From Nocardia sputorum (GTDB taxonomy: Bacteria > Actinomycetota > Actinomycetes > Mycobacteriales > Mycobacteriaceae), in the NCBI RefSeq assembly GCF_027924405.1, contig NZ_AP026978.1, positions 3,286,001-3,350,000 of the forward strand: a stretch of 64,000 nucleotides of DNA, given 5' to 3'. The notes below the pieces were generated by a model. That model saw nothing but the letters and a program-made list of their open reading frames with translations. It made no database searches and was not told the origin of the DNA. Below, piece after piece: positions 35,320-42,705 of this stretch. Both the position numbers and the translations under genes were made by a program. How positions within the stretch are numbered: position 1 is the stretch's first letter; each line of letters starts with the position of its first letter.

Positions 35320-35354
35320 GCGGGCCGCAGCGCGAACGCCGCGCCACGGCCCGC
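35320..35354 (+). terminator. Hairpin terminator after kstD
   Basis: GCGGGCCG (35320-35327) pairs with CGGCCCGC (35347-35354) across a GC-rich loop that can fold further, 6 bp after the stop. No T-run, as is usual in this GC range. The remaining 260 bp to the next gene hold no recognisable dyad or gene. Confidence 0.45.
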
Positions 35355-35615
35355 CCGTCACCGCCCGCGAGAACCGCAGCGCTGTACGTGAGTTGATGCG
35401 CCCGATCGCCGTCGTCACCGGTACCACGATCGAGATCGGCGGACACTCAACCCGGTTTCCGAAAGACGGCCTGCGGGTCGCCGATCCGGTTCGTGCGCGG
35501 TACGGCGGAACGCAGGACCTCACATCTTCCCGCACCCCGAATGGTCCGGTAGTAGGCCGAGCGGATCGACCACGTCACATGGAGCCGCTTACGTGAACCG
35601 AGATGAGGAGGTCTC

Positions 35616-36578
35616 GTGCCCGTTCCCCCGTTGGATCCCGACGTCGCGGCACGCATCGCGGCGCTCGGGTTGATACCGTCGATGCGTTCCCGCGGCATCG
35701 AGGCGGTCCGCGCGGGCGTCGAGGCCATGCCGGCGCCGGAGTCGATGCCCGCGATGGCCCAGATCGAGGACGTCACCATCTCGGGGCCCTACGGTCCGCT
35801 CGACCTGCGGGTCTATCGGCCGACGGTCGACTCCGCCGCGCCGGCGATGGTGTATCTGCACGGCGGCGGACTCGCCATGGGCTCGAACCGATCGTTCGAA
35901 CCACTGGCACGGAACCTCGCGATGTCCAGCGGTGCGACGGTCGTCGCGGTGGACTACCGGCTGGCACCCGAGTGGCCGGCCCCGGTGCAGGTGGAGGAGG
36001 CCTACGCGGCTGCCGTGTGGGTGGCTGAGCACGCTCGTGACCTGCGTGTCGACGCCGACCGCCTCGCGGTGGCCGGGGACAGCGCCGGGGGCGGTCTCGC
36101 CGCCGGAGTGACCCTGCTGGCCCGCGACCGTGGCGGCCCGGCACTGTTCGCCCAGGTACTGCTGTATCCAGGGTTGGATCGCGACATGGGGGCGGCGTCG
36201 GTGGTGGCGATGCCCAACGCGCCGATGCTGCTCCGCGAGGACATCACGTACCTGCACGAGCTCGCCGAGACCGGCGCCCCCACGCCACCGGACTGCTACC
36301 GGATTCCCGCTTACGCAACGGACCTCTCCGGTCTGCCGCAGGCGATCGTGGTGACCGCCGAGGGCGACCCGATCCGGGACTGGGGCGAGCGCTACGCCGC
36401 GCGGCTGCGCGATGCCCGCGTGCAGACCACGCTCACGCGGTATCCCGGTGTGCTGCACGGCTTCCTGATGCGGGCGGAGAACTCGGCCCGAGCGATGCTC
36501 GCGATCGCCGAGATCGGGGCTCTGCTACGTGCCAAATTCGGCCATGTACTGCCGTGGTCGGAGACCCGAGGAGACTGA
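35616..36578 (+). CDS. Alpha/beta hydrolase, HSL family esterase
   Basis: A 320-residue HSL-type hydrolase from GTG 35616 behind GAGGAGG. Oxyanion motif YLHGGGLAMG, nucleophile GDSAGGGLAAG, Asp in AEGDPIRDW and His in GVLHGFLMR. It resembles the hydrolase at 26357 and the esterase domain of the BVMO fusion at 42706, so three members of one family occur within 19 kb. It may hydrolyse a steroid ester such as one made by the second BVMO, but nothing in the sequence identifies the substrate. Monocistronic. Confidence 0.9.
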   Translation: MPVPPLDPDVAARIAALGLIPSMRSRGIEAVRAGVEAMPAPESMPAMAQIEDVTISGPYGPLDLRVYRPTVDSAAPAMVYLHGGGLAMGSNRSFEPLARNLAMSSGATVVAVDYRLAPEWPAPVQVEEAYAAAVWVAEHARDLRVDADRLAVAGDSAGGGLAAGVTLLARDRGGPALFAQVLLYPGLDRDMGAASVVAMPNAPMLLREDITYLHELAETGAPTPPDCYRIPAYATDLSGLPQAIVVTAEGDPIRDWGERYAARLRDARVQTTLTRYPGVLHGFLMRAENSARAMLAIAEIGALLRAKFGHVLPWSETRGD

Positions 36579-36847
36579 AAACCAGGCATCTCTGGGCACT
36601 GCGGCAGATCGGCGGTTCCATGGTCGCGAGGCTCGGTGAGAAGTGGGGCGTCGAGCACTATCTACGTGGTGTCCGCTGCTGATCCGAGCACAGCGGGGCG
36701 AAAGGGTGTGGCGCTATGAGCGCGGTGCCGCAAGCGGCGGCCTCGGTGGTGCCGATCGTGGCGCTGTGCCCGCTTTCCATATGGCAATTGCTCGTCTGAT
36801 CCGTGCCAGCTGTGTACGCGCCATTTGCCCGGACCCGCTATCGGTCC

Positions 36848-37651
36848 CTACGGGTGGGCGGCAAGCTCCGCGGCTGTGCAGCGATCCCAGATCTCGCGGG
36901 CGGCTACGCGGACGGGTCCGACCAGTTTGCGGTAGTCGAGCGCGGTGACCGGCGCGCAGATGGAGAGACCGGCGAGGTTGCCGTAAAGGTGGTCCGGTGG
37001 GCCGATGGAGACGCCGACGCAACCGAGGCCGGAGAACGCCTCCCCGCGATCGAAGGCAGCCCCCCGGTCCCTGATGACGGCGAACTCGTCCTCGAGCTGG
37101 GCGTCGGAGGCGATGCTCTGCGTCGTTCGCCGGACCAGCTCACCGGCGTCGGTGCGCACGAGCCCATGCGCGACGTGCGGATTGCGGGTCGTCTCGGTGA
37201 TCGCCAGCTGAACCTTGCCGACGGCGGTCAGGTGCGCGGGCACTCGCTGCCCCACGGCAGTGGGAGTCGGGCCGGAGGCGCGACCGTTGAACTTGGCGAG
37301 GTAGACCGTATCGCCGTGGTCGACCACGGCGAGCTGGATCGTGAGGCCGGTCCGGTGCGCGAATGCCTGCATGACCGGCCGCGCTCCCTGCAGCAGCCGG
37401 TTCTGATTCAGCGCGGCCTGGCCCAGCTCGTAAGCCTTGACGCCGAGTTCATAGGTCTGCTCCGGGGAGCGAGCGAGCCACCCGGCGGTGGCGAGCTGCT
37501 CGAGCAGGCGATGCGCGGACGAGCGGGGCAGACCGGTTCGGGAAGTCACCTGGGCGAGGGTCAACGGGCCCGCGCCGTTGAACGTCTCCAATACCAGCGC
37601 GATCCGCTCGACGACCGAGACCGGCACGCCCGCGGGACTTGATGTTCTCAC
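36848..37651 (-). CDS. IclR family transcriptional regulator
   Basis: A 267-residue regulator: VSVVERIALVLETF, LAQVTSRTGLPRSSAHRLLE and an IclR effector domain (AHLTAVGKVQLAI, GVSIGPPDHLYGNLAGLSI). GTG at 37651 is chosen over an in-frame GTG at 37666 because GGGAGG lies at ideal distance. It is divergent from the kshB homologue and next to the catabolic genes, so it is a prime candidate for the activator of the 15-bp dyad found across the cluster. Its own promoter holds a different repeat, GTCACATCACTGTGAC. Closely similar in layout to the second IclR at 52774. Confidence 0.9.
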   Translation of the reverse strand: MRTSSPAGVPVSVVERIALVLETFNGAGPLTLAQVTSRTGLPRSSAHRLLEQLATAGWLARSPEQTYELGVKAYELGQAALNQNRLLQGARPVMQAFAHRTGLTIQLAVVDHGDTVYLAKFNGRASGPTPTAVGQRVPAHLTAVGKVQLAITETTRNPHVAHGLVRTDAGELVRRTTQSIASDAQLEDEFAVIRDRGAAFDRGEAFSGLGCVGVSIGPPDHLYGNLAGLSICAPVTALDYRKLVGPVRVAAREIWDRCTAAELAAHP

Positions 37652-37669
37652 TCGACCTCCCAGCACCTC

Positions 37670-37685
37670 GTCACATCACTGTGAC
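37670..37685. promoter_or_regulatory. Inverted repeat in the IclR/kshB intergenic region
   Basis: GTCACA-TCAC-TGTGAC, a perfect 6-bp inverted repeat, overlaps a second one (GTGAC-GGGA-GTCAC, 37681-37694). It lies 19 bp upstream of the IclR start and is a possible autoregulatory site or a CRP/FNR-type site. It occurs once in the inspected gaps. Confidence 0.45.
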
Positions 37686-37785
37686 GGGAGTCACGGTACT
37701 ACCACGTACATGTGCGGTTCAAACGGCCCGCACCGCGTGTGTGCACCGAGGATCACACGAGAGCGCCGTCACAATCGCACAAACT

Positions 37786-37836
37786 TCCCGATCAGCGAGA
37801 CGTTCCGGACCGGACCCGCGATCCCGCGCCTAGCGT
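37786..37836 (+). promoter_or_regulatory. Steroid-cluster promoter (kshB)
   Basis: Dyad TCCCGATCAGCGAGA (37786-37800) then TAGCGT (37831-37836), second base 39 nt from the dyad centre. The TAGCGTTCC stretch closely resembles the one before the gene at 62028. Confidence 0.65.
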
Positions 37837-37897
37837 TCCGGGTGCTCCGATCCGGCCGGACCTGGAGCATGCATGATCGACACGACCAGGAGGGCGG

Positions 37898-38980
37898 ATG
37901 TCCACGGATACGAGTGCCGGTCTGGAGGCCCTCGCGGACTCGGTGACGATCACGCCGGAATCGCGCGGCCGTCGGGTCCGGGTGCTCGAGGTCGTCGAGG
38001 AGACGGCCGACGCGCGGTCCTTCGTCGTGGAGCCGCTCGACGGAACGGACACCGGCTACCAGGCCGGGCAATTCCTCACCGTCCGGGTGCCCGACGTCGG
38101 CACCGGCTCGGCACGGTGCTACTCGCTGTCGAGTTCACCAGACAGCGACGCGGCCATGAAGTTCACCGTCAAGCGGGTCGAGGGTGGCCACGGCTCCAAC
38201 TGGCTGTGCGACACCGTCTCGGCCGGCGACGAGTTGGAGGTGCTGCCGCCCGCGGGCACCTTCACCCCTGCCTCGCTGGACCAACCGGTGGTGCTGGTCG
38301 CCGGTGGCAGCGGCATCACCCCGGTGATCGCGATCGCCAAGTCGATCCTGTTCGCCGGCAGCGGCGACGTGGTGCTGATCTACGCCAACCGGGACCAGGA
38401 CTCGGTCATCTTCGGCCGCGAACTGCGAGAGCTGGAGCAGCGGTTCGCCGACCGGTTCTCGGTGATCCACGTGCTGGAGTCCGTACAGGGGTATCCGACT
38501 CGGCGCACCCTGTCGCTGCTCCTGCGTCCCTTCCTCGACCGCTCGGTCTACATCTGCGGGCCGACGCCGCTGATGGATCTCACCACCGAGGTGTGCGCGG
38601 CCGAAGGCTTCCCGGCTTCCCGGGTGCACTCGGAGCGGTTCCTCTCACTGCAGAGCGACCCGTTCACCGCCCGAACTGCCGACACCGGTCCGGACGCGGG
38701 GGGTGAGGTGGTCGCCCAGGTTCGGGTGCGCATCGACGGTGCCGAGCATGAGGTGCCATGGACGGCGGGACGCAAGTTGCTCGACGCTCTGCTCGACGCC
38801 GGCGTGGAAGCACCGTACTCGTGCCGGGAGGGCGCGTGCAGCGCCTGTGTCTGCTCACTCACCGAGGGCCGGGTGAATCTGGCCCGCAACGACATCCTGA
38901 CCGAAGACGACCTCGCCGAGGGTTACATTCTGGCCTGCCAGGCGGAACCGGTGAGCGACGAGATCGCGATCGAGTACTGA
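37898..38980 (+). CDS. kshB: Ferredoxin-NADH reductase component of 3-ketosteroid 9alpha-hydroxylase (KshB)
   Basis: A 360-residue three-domain reductase: FAD-binding barrel (RCYSLSSSPDSD), NAD domain (VLVAGGSGITPVIAIAKS, ending YICGPTPLMD) and a C-terminal plant-type [2Fe-2S] domain with YSCREGACSACVC and the last Cys in ILACQAE. It carries electrons from NADH to the Rieske oxygenase at 39112. ATG 37898 follows GGAGGG. Divergent from an IclR regulator and 131 bp ahead of kshA, which has its own copy of the promoter dyad. HmfB- or PaaE-like alternatives are less likely given the neighbour. Confidence 0.9.
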   Translation: MSTDTSAGLEALADSVTITPESRGRRVRVLEVVEETADARSFVVEPLDGTDTGYQAGQFLTVRVPDVGTGSARCYSLSSSPDSDAAMKFTVKRVEGGHGSNWLCDTVSAGDELEVLPPAGTFTPASLDQPVVLVAGGSGITPVIAIAKSILFAGSGDVVLIYANRDQDSVIFGRELRELEQRFADRFSVIHVLESVQGYPTRRTLSLLLRPFLDRSVYICGPTPLMDLTTEVCAAEGFPASRVHSERFLSLQSDPFTARTADTGPDAGGEVVAQVRVRIDGAEHEVPWTAGRKLLDALLDAGVEAPYSCREGACSACVCSLTEGRVNLARNDILTEDDLAEGYILACQAEPVSDEIAIEY

Positions 38981-39008
38981 GGACTGGCGGCACCCGATGG
39001 AATCGCCG

Positions 39009-39059
39009 TCCCACTCAGCAGGAGATCCACGTCACACCGGGAATCGCGCTTGCCAAGCT
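39009..39059 (+). promoter_or_regulatory. Steroid-cluster promoter (kshA-hsaA-hsaC operon)
   Basis: Dyad TCCCACTCAGCAGGA (39009-39023). The hexamer CAAGCT (39054-39059) has its second base 39 nt from the dyad centre but is a poor -10, so this is a weaker copy. It lies in the kshB-kshA gap. Confidence 0.45.
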
Positions 39060-39111
39060 GGTGGTAGTGCGCCGAGTTCTGCGGTCGCAGCCCATTTGAC
39101 CAGGAGGAATC

Positions 39112-40311
39112 GTGACTGCCACCCCTGCAACCGGAGACCGGGTCCGTGTCATCGACACCGGCTTGCCACCCGAGCGGTACGCCCGTGGCTGGCATTGCCT
39201 GGGCCTGGTTCGCGACTTCGCCGACCGAAAGCCCCACCAGATCTCCGCTTTCGGCACCGAGCTCGTCGTATTCGCCGGGGAGGACGGAAAGATCAACGTG
39301 CTCAACGCCTTCTGCCCCCATATGGGCGGCAACCTGGCGCACGGCACCGTGAAAGGCGACACGATCGCATGCCCTTTCCACGACTGGCGCTGGCGCGGTG
39401 ACGGCAAGTGTGCGGCAATCCCGTACGCCCGGCGGGTGCCGCCGCTGGCCCGCACCAAAGCATGGCCGACGATGGAGATCAGCGGGCAGCTGTTCGTCTG
39501 GAACGACCCGCAAGGCCGCAAGCCCCCGGCCGAGCTGACGATCCCGGAGATCCCCACCTACGGTGACCCGGGCTGGACCGATTGGGTGTGGAACTCGATC
39601 CTGGTGGAGGACTCGCACTGCCGGGAGATCGTCGACAACGTCGTGGACATGGCGCACTTCTTCTACGTGCACTACGGCATGCCGACCTATTTCCGCAACG
39701 TTTTCGAAGGGCACACCGCCACCCAACTCATGCGCTCACGGCCGCGTGCCGACGCGGTGGGGGTCAGCACGAACACCACCGACCTGAGCACCGAGAGCCG
39801 TTCCGACGCCACCTATTACGGTCCTTCCTACATGGTGGACAAGTTGTGGAGCGCCCAGTACGCCGACCGCGACGAGCCGAACATCTACCTGATCAACTGC
39901 CACTACCCGATCACCCCGACGTCGTTTCGGCTCCAGTACGGCGTGCTGGTGGAGAAGCCTGCCGGGATGGACGACGAGGCCGCCAACGCGATGGCCGCCG
40001 CTGTCGGCCGGGGTATTGCCATCGGTTTCGAGCAGGATGTCGAGATCTGGAAGAACAAGGCGCGCATCGACAATCCGCTGCTGTGCGAAGAGGATGGCCC
40101 GGTCTATCAGCTGCGCCGCTGGTACGAGCAGTTCTACGTCGACGTCGAAGACGTCAAGCCCCAGATGGTCAACCGGTTCGAGTTCGAAATCGACACCGAA
40201 CGCGCCCTGCAGAACTGGCAGGCCGAGGTGGACGCCAACCTGGCCGCGGGCCGCAGCGCTATCGCCCCCAACCTGGCGGCGAACCGCGAGGCCGCTTCCA
40301 CCGGTTCCTGA
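39112..40311 (+). CDS. kshA: Rieske oxygenase component of 3-ketosteroid 9alpha-hydroxylase (KshA)
   Basis: A 399-residue Rieske non-haem iron oxygenase. Rieske ligands are Cys68, His70 (AFCPHMGG), Cys87 and His90 (IACPFHDWRW), almost the same numbers as in Rhodococcus KshA. The mononuclear iron site is DNVVDMAHFFYVHYGMP with His182 and His187. It hydroxylates C9 of 3-ketosteroids, which together with KstD breaks ring B. GTG 39112 follows AGGAGGA. It starts a three-gene run with the HsaA and HsaC homologues (43- and 27-bp gaps), giving ring opening and catechol cleavage in one transcript. Confidence 0.94.
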   Translation: MTATPATGDRVRVIDTGLPPERYARGWHCLGLVRDFADRKPHQISAFGTELVVFAGEDGKINVLNAFCPHMGGNLAHGTVKGDTIACPFHDWRWRGDGKCAAIPYARRVPPLARTKAWPTMEISGQLFVWNDPQGRKPPAELTIPEIPTYGDPGWTDWVWNSILVEDSHCREIVDNVVDMAHFFYVHYGMPTYFRNVFEGHTATQLMRSRPRADAVGVSTNTTDLSTESRSDATYYGPSYMVDKLWSAQYADRDEPNIYLINCHYPITPTSFRLQYGVLVEKPAGMDDEAANAMAAAVGRGIAIGFEQDVEIWKNKARIDNPLLCEEDGPVYQLRRWYEQFYVDVEDVKPQMVNRFEFEIDTERALQNWQAEVDANLAAGRSAIAPNLAANREAASTGS

Positions 40312-40354
40312 CAATCCAATCCTCCCATTCAGACTTCACGGACCAGGAGTTCCG

Positions 40355-41539
40355 ATGTCCTACACCGTCCTCGACAACATCGTCGCCATCGCCGACGAGA
40401 TCCGCGCCGCCGCGGAGGAATCCGATTCGCTGGGCAGGCTGACCGACGGCATGGCCGCCCAGCTCAAGGAAGCCGGCCTCATCCGGCTGCTGCAGCGCAA
40501 GAAGTACAACGGTTACGAGGCACATCCGCGCGAGTTCGCCGAGACCGTCATGAAGACCGCGAGCATCTACGGCTCGGCGGGCTGGGTCGGCGGCATCGTC
40601 GGGGTGCACCCCTGGCAGCTTGCCTTCGCCGACCCGAAGGTGCAGGACGAGGTGCTCGGCGCGGACGGCGACACCTGGCAGGCCTCGCCCTACATGCCGG
40701 GCGGGGTCGCGGTGCCCGCCGACGGCGGCTACGTGATGAACGGGCGCTGGCAGTTCTCCTCGGGCACCGACCACTGTGACTGGATCTTCCTCGGCGCCAT
40801 GGTCGGCGGCCCGGACGGCAAGCCGCTGATGCCGCCGCAGGGCCTGCATGTCATCCTGCCCCGTTCGGATTACGAGATCGTGGCGGATTCCTGGGATGTG
40901 GTCGGGCTGCGCGGCACCGGCAGCAAGGACATCGTCGTGAAAAACGCCTTCATCCCGAGTTACCGGGTGATGGACTCGGCGAAGGTCATGGACGGCACCG
41001 CGGCCAAGGAGTACGGCGTCACCGAGACGCTGTACAAGATGCCCTGGTCGACCATGTTCCCGCTGGGCATCACCTCGGCGACCATCGGCATCTGCGAGGG
41101 CGTGCTCGCCGCCGGAATCGCCTACCAGCGCAACCGCGTCGGCGCCACCGGCACGGTCGTCAAGGACGATCCGTACGTGCTGCACGCGCTGGGTGAGTCC
41201 GCCTCGGAGATCGACGCCGCCCGTCAGCAGTTGCTCGCCAACGTCGACCGCATCTACGACAGTGTCGACCGGGGCGAGGAGATCGACTTCGAGACCCGCG
41301 CCCGGGTGCGCCGGGACCAGGCGCGTGCGGCGTGGCGCGCGGTCCGCGCCGCCGACGAGATCTTCGACCGGGCCGGTGGCAACGCGCTGCGTATGGACAA
41401 CCCGCTGCAACGGTTCTGGCGCGACGCCCACGCGGGCCTGCACCACGCCATTCACGTCACGAGCACCACCTACCACGCCGCTGCCCTGGCGTCGCTGGGC
41501 GTGGAGGTCCCGCCGGGACCGCTGCGCGTGATGATCTGA
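40355..41539 (+). CDS. hsaA: Flavin-dependent monooxygenase, oxygenase component (HsaA-like)
   Basis: A 394-residue acyl-CoA-dehydrogenase-fold, group D flavin monooxygenase, the same length as mycobacterial HsaA. Features: IYGSAGWVGGIVGVHPW, NGRWQFSSGTDHCDWIFLGA, VVGLRGTGSKDIVVKNAFIP and the terminal HAGLHHAIHVTSTTYHAAAL with the catalytic-region histidines. Using FADH2 or FMNH2 from the reductase at 49177, it would ortho-hydroxylate the seco-steroid phenol to a catechol. The ATG at 40355 follows AGGAG. It precedes the dioxygenase that would cleave that catechol. Confidence 0.9.
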   Translation: MSYTVLDNIVAIADEIRAAAEESDSLGRLTDGMAAQLKEAGLIRLLQRKKYNGYEAHPREFAETVMKTASIYGSAGWVGGIVGVHPWQLAFADPKVQDEVLGADGDTWQASPYMPGGVAVPADGGYVMNGRWQFSSGTDHCDWIFLGAMVGGPDGKPLMPPQGLHVILPRSDYEIVADSWDVVGLRGTGSKDIVVKNAFIPSYRVMDSAKVMDGTAAKEYGVTETLYKMPWSTMFPLGITSATIGICEGVLAAGIAYQRNRVGATGTVVKDDPYVLHALGESASEIDAARQQLLANVDRIYDSVDRGEEIDFETRARVRRDQARAAWRAVRAADEIFDRAGGNALRMDNPLQRFWRDAHAGLHHAIHVTSTTYHAAALASLGVEVPPGPLRVMI

Positions 41540-41566
41540 CCGGTTCGGAAAGGAACACGAGCAACG

Positions 41567-42517
41567 ATGACCGAAATCAAGGGGCTCGGCTACGTCCGGG
41601 TTCTCGCCACCGATATGGAGCGCTGGCGCGAACTCGGTTTCGAGGTATTGGGATTCGCGCCGGGCTTCGGTCCGGAAGAGGATGCCCTGCACTTCCGGAT
41701 GGACGAGCGGCCGGCCCGCATCACCGTCGAACGCGGTGACGTCGACCGGGTTACCGCCGTCGGCTGGGAGGTTCGCGACGGCCTCGCGCTGCGCCGGCTG
41801 GCCGAGCATCTGCGGTCCGCCGGATTCGAGACCACCCCGATGTCACAGGAGTTGGCCGACCGGCGCAAGGTCGAGGCCGGGTTCAGCATGAAGGATCCCG
41901 GCGGCACCCCGCTCGAGTTCTTCCACGGCCCGGTGCTCGAGCACAGCCCGGTGCTCACCAAGTATGGTCAGCGTTTCGTCACAGGACAGCAAGGCATGGG
42001 CCATGTGGTGATGCCGACGACCAACTTCGACGAGTCCTTCGCCTTCTACAACGAGACGCTGGGCTTCCTGTCTCGTGGCGCGTTCCGGATGCCCTCGCCG
42101 CCGGAGGCCCCGCCATTGCGGATCCGGTTCATGGGTGTCAATCAGCGCCACCACAGCTTGGCGATCATGCCGAGCCTGGAAGGCCGCGATCCGGGCCTGA
42201 TCCACGTGATGGTCGAGGTCGACGAACTCGACGCGGTCGGCCGCGCCTACGACCAGGTGCTGGCCCGGGACTTCCCGGTCTCCTCCACGCTGGGCAGGCA
42301 CACCAACGACAAGATGATCTCCTTCTACGTCCGGGTGCCCGGCGGCTGGGACATCGAGTACGGCTACGGCGGCAAGCTCGTCGACGAGAGCTACTACACC
42401 GCCGAAGAGATCACCGCGGACAGCTACTGGGGTCACGAGTGGATGTGGATGCGGGAGATGAAGGAAGCGCAGAAGGCCGCGGCGGCCGCGGACACGGGGG
42501 AGTCGGTCGGCGCGTGA
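41567..42517 (+). CDS. hsaC: Extradiol ring-cleavage dioxygenase (HsaC/BphC type)
   Basis: A 316-residue type I extradiol dioxygenase with two VOC modules. The iron ligands sit in the second: His146 (GMGHVVM), His213 (LIHVMVEV) and Glu264 (WDIEYGYGG). The active-site His and Tyr (HHSLAIMP, FYVRVPGG) are kept. It would meta-cleave the catechol made by HsaA/HsaB. Length and C-terminal YWGHEWMWMREMK fit the steroid-type (HsaC) rather than the biphenyl enzyme. The tail is Ala-rich and probably disordered. Last gene of the kshA operon. Confidence 0.92.
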   Translation: MTEIKGLGYVRVLATDMERWRELGFEVLGFAPGFGPEEDALHFRMDERPARITVERGDVDRVTAVGWEVRDGLALRRLAEHLRSAGFETTPMSQELADRRKVEAGFSMKDPGGTPLEFFHGPVLEHSPVLTKYGQRFVTGQQGMGHVVMPTTNFDESFAFYNETLGFLSRGAFRMPSPPEAPPLRIRFMGVNQRHHSLAIMPSLEGRDPGLIHVMVEVDELDAVGRAYDQVLARDFPVSSTLGRHTNDKMISFYVRVPGGWDIEYGYGGKLVDESYYTAEEITADSYWGHEWMWMREMKEAQKAAAAADTGESVGA

Positions 42518-42611
42518 GCGCGACCAGCATCGGATGACCAGTGCCGGGGCGGGAGTGCGCCGCCCGCCCCGGCGTCGCCGCGGGCAGTGCCGCCGGCTCG
42601 GGGAACCCGAA

Positions 42612-42662
42612 GACCGCTGGATGGGAGCGCGCCGTTCCGGAAGGCATTGCGCGACTTACGGT
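42612..42662 (+). promoter_or_regulatory. Steroid-cluster promoter (BVMO-esterase operon)
   Basis: Dyad GACCGCTGGATGGGA (42612-42626) then TACGGT (42657-42662), second base 39 nt from the dyad centre and centre 87 bp before the GTG start. Geometry is the same as for kstD. Confidence 0.65.
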
Positions 42663-42705
42663 GTGGCTCCAGCCGACGATCACCTCATCGAGGGAAGTGA
42701 ATCAA

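Noticed and set aside
33010..35535. 841-codon minus-strand open frame opposite SDR, VOC and kstD
   Set aside because: It spans three real plus-strand genes, lacks any motif or start signal, and is explained by GC-skewed third positions.
36579..36847. Possible small gene reading MVARLGEKWGVEHYLRGVRC after the esterase
   Set aside because: Only 20 codons, no ribosome-binding site and no recognised similarity; the 269-bp gap is left without a gene.
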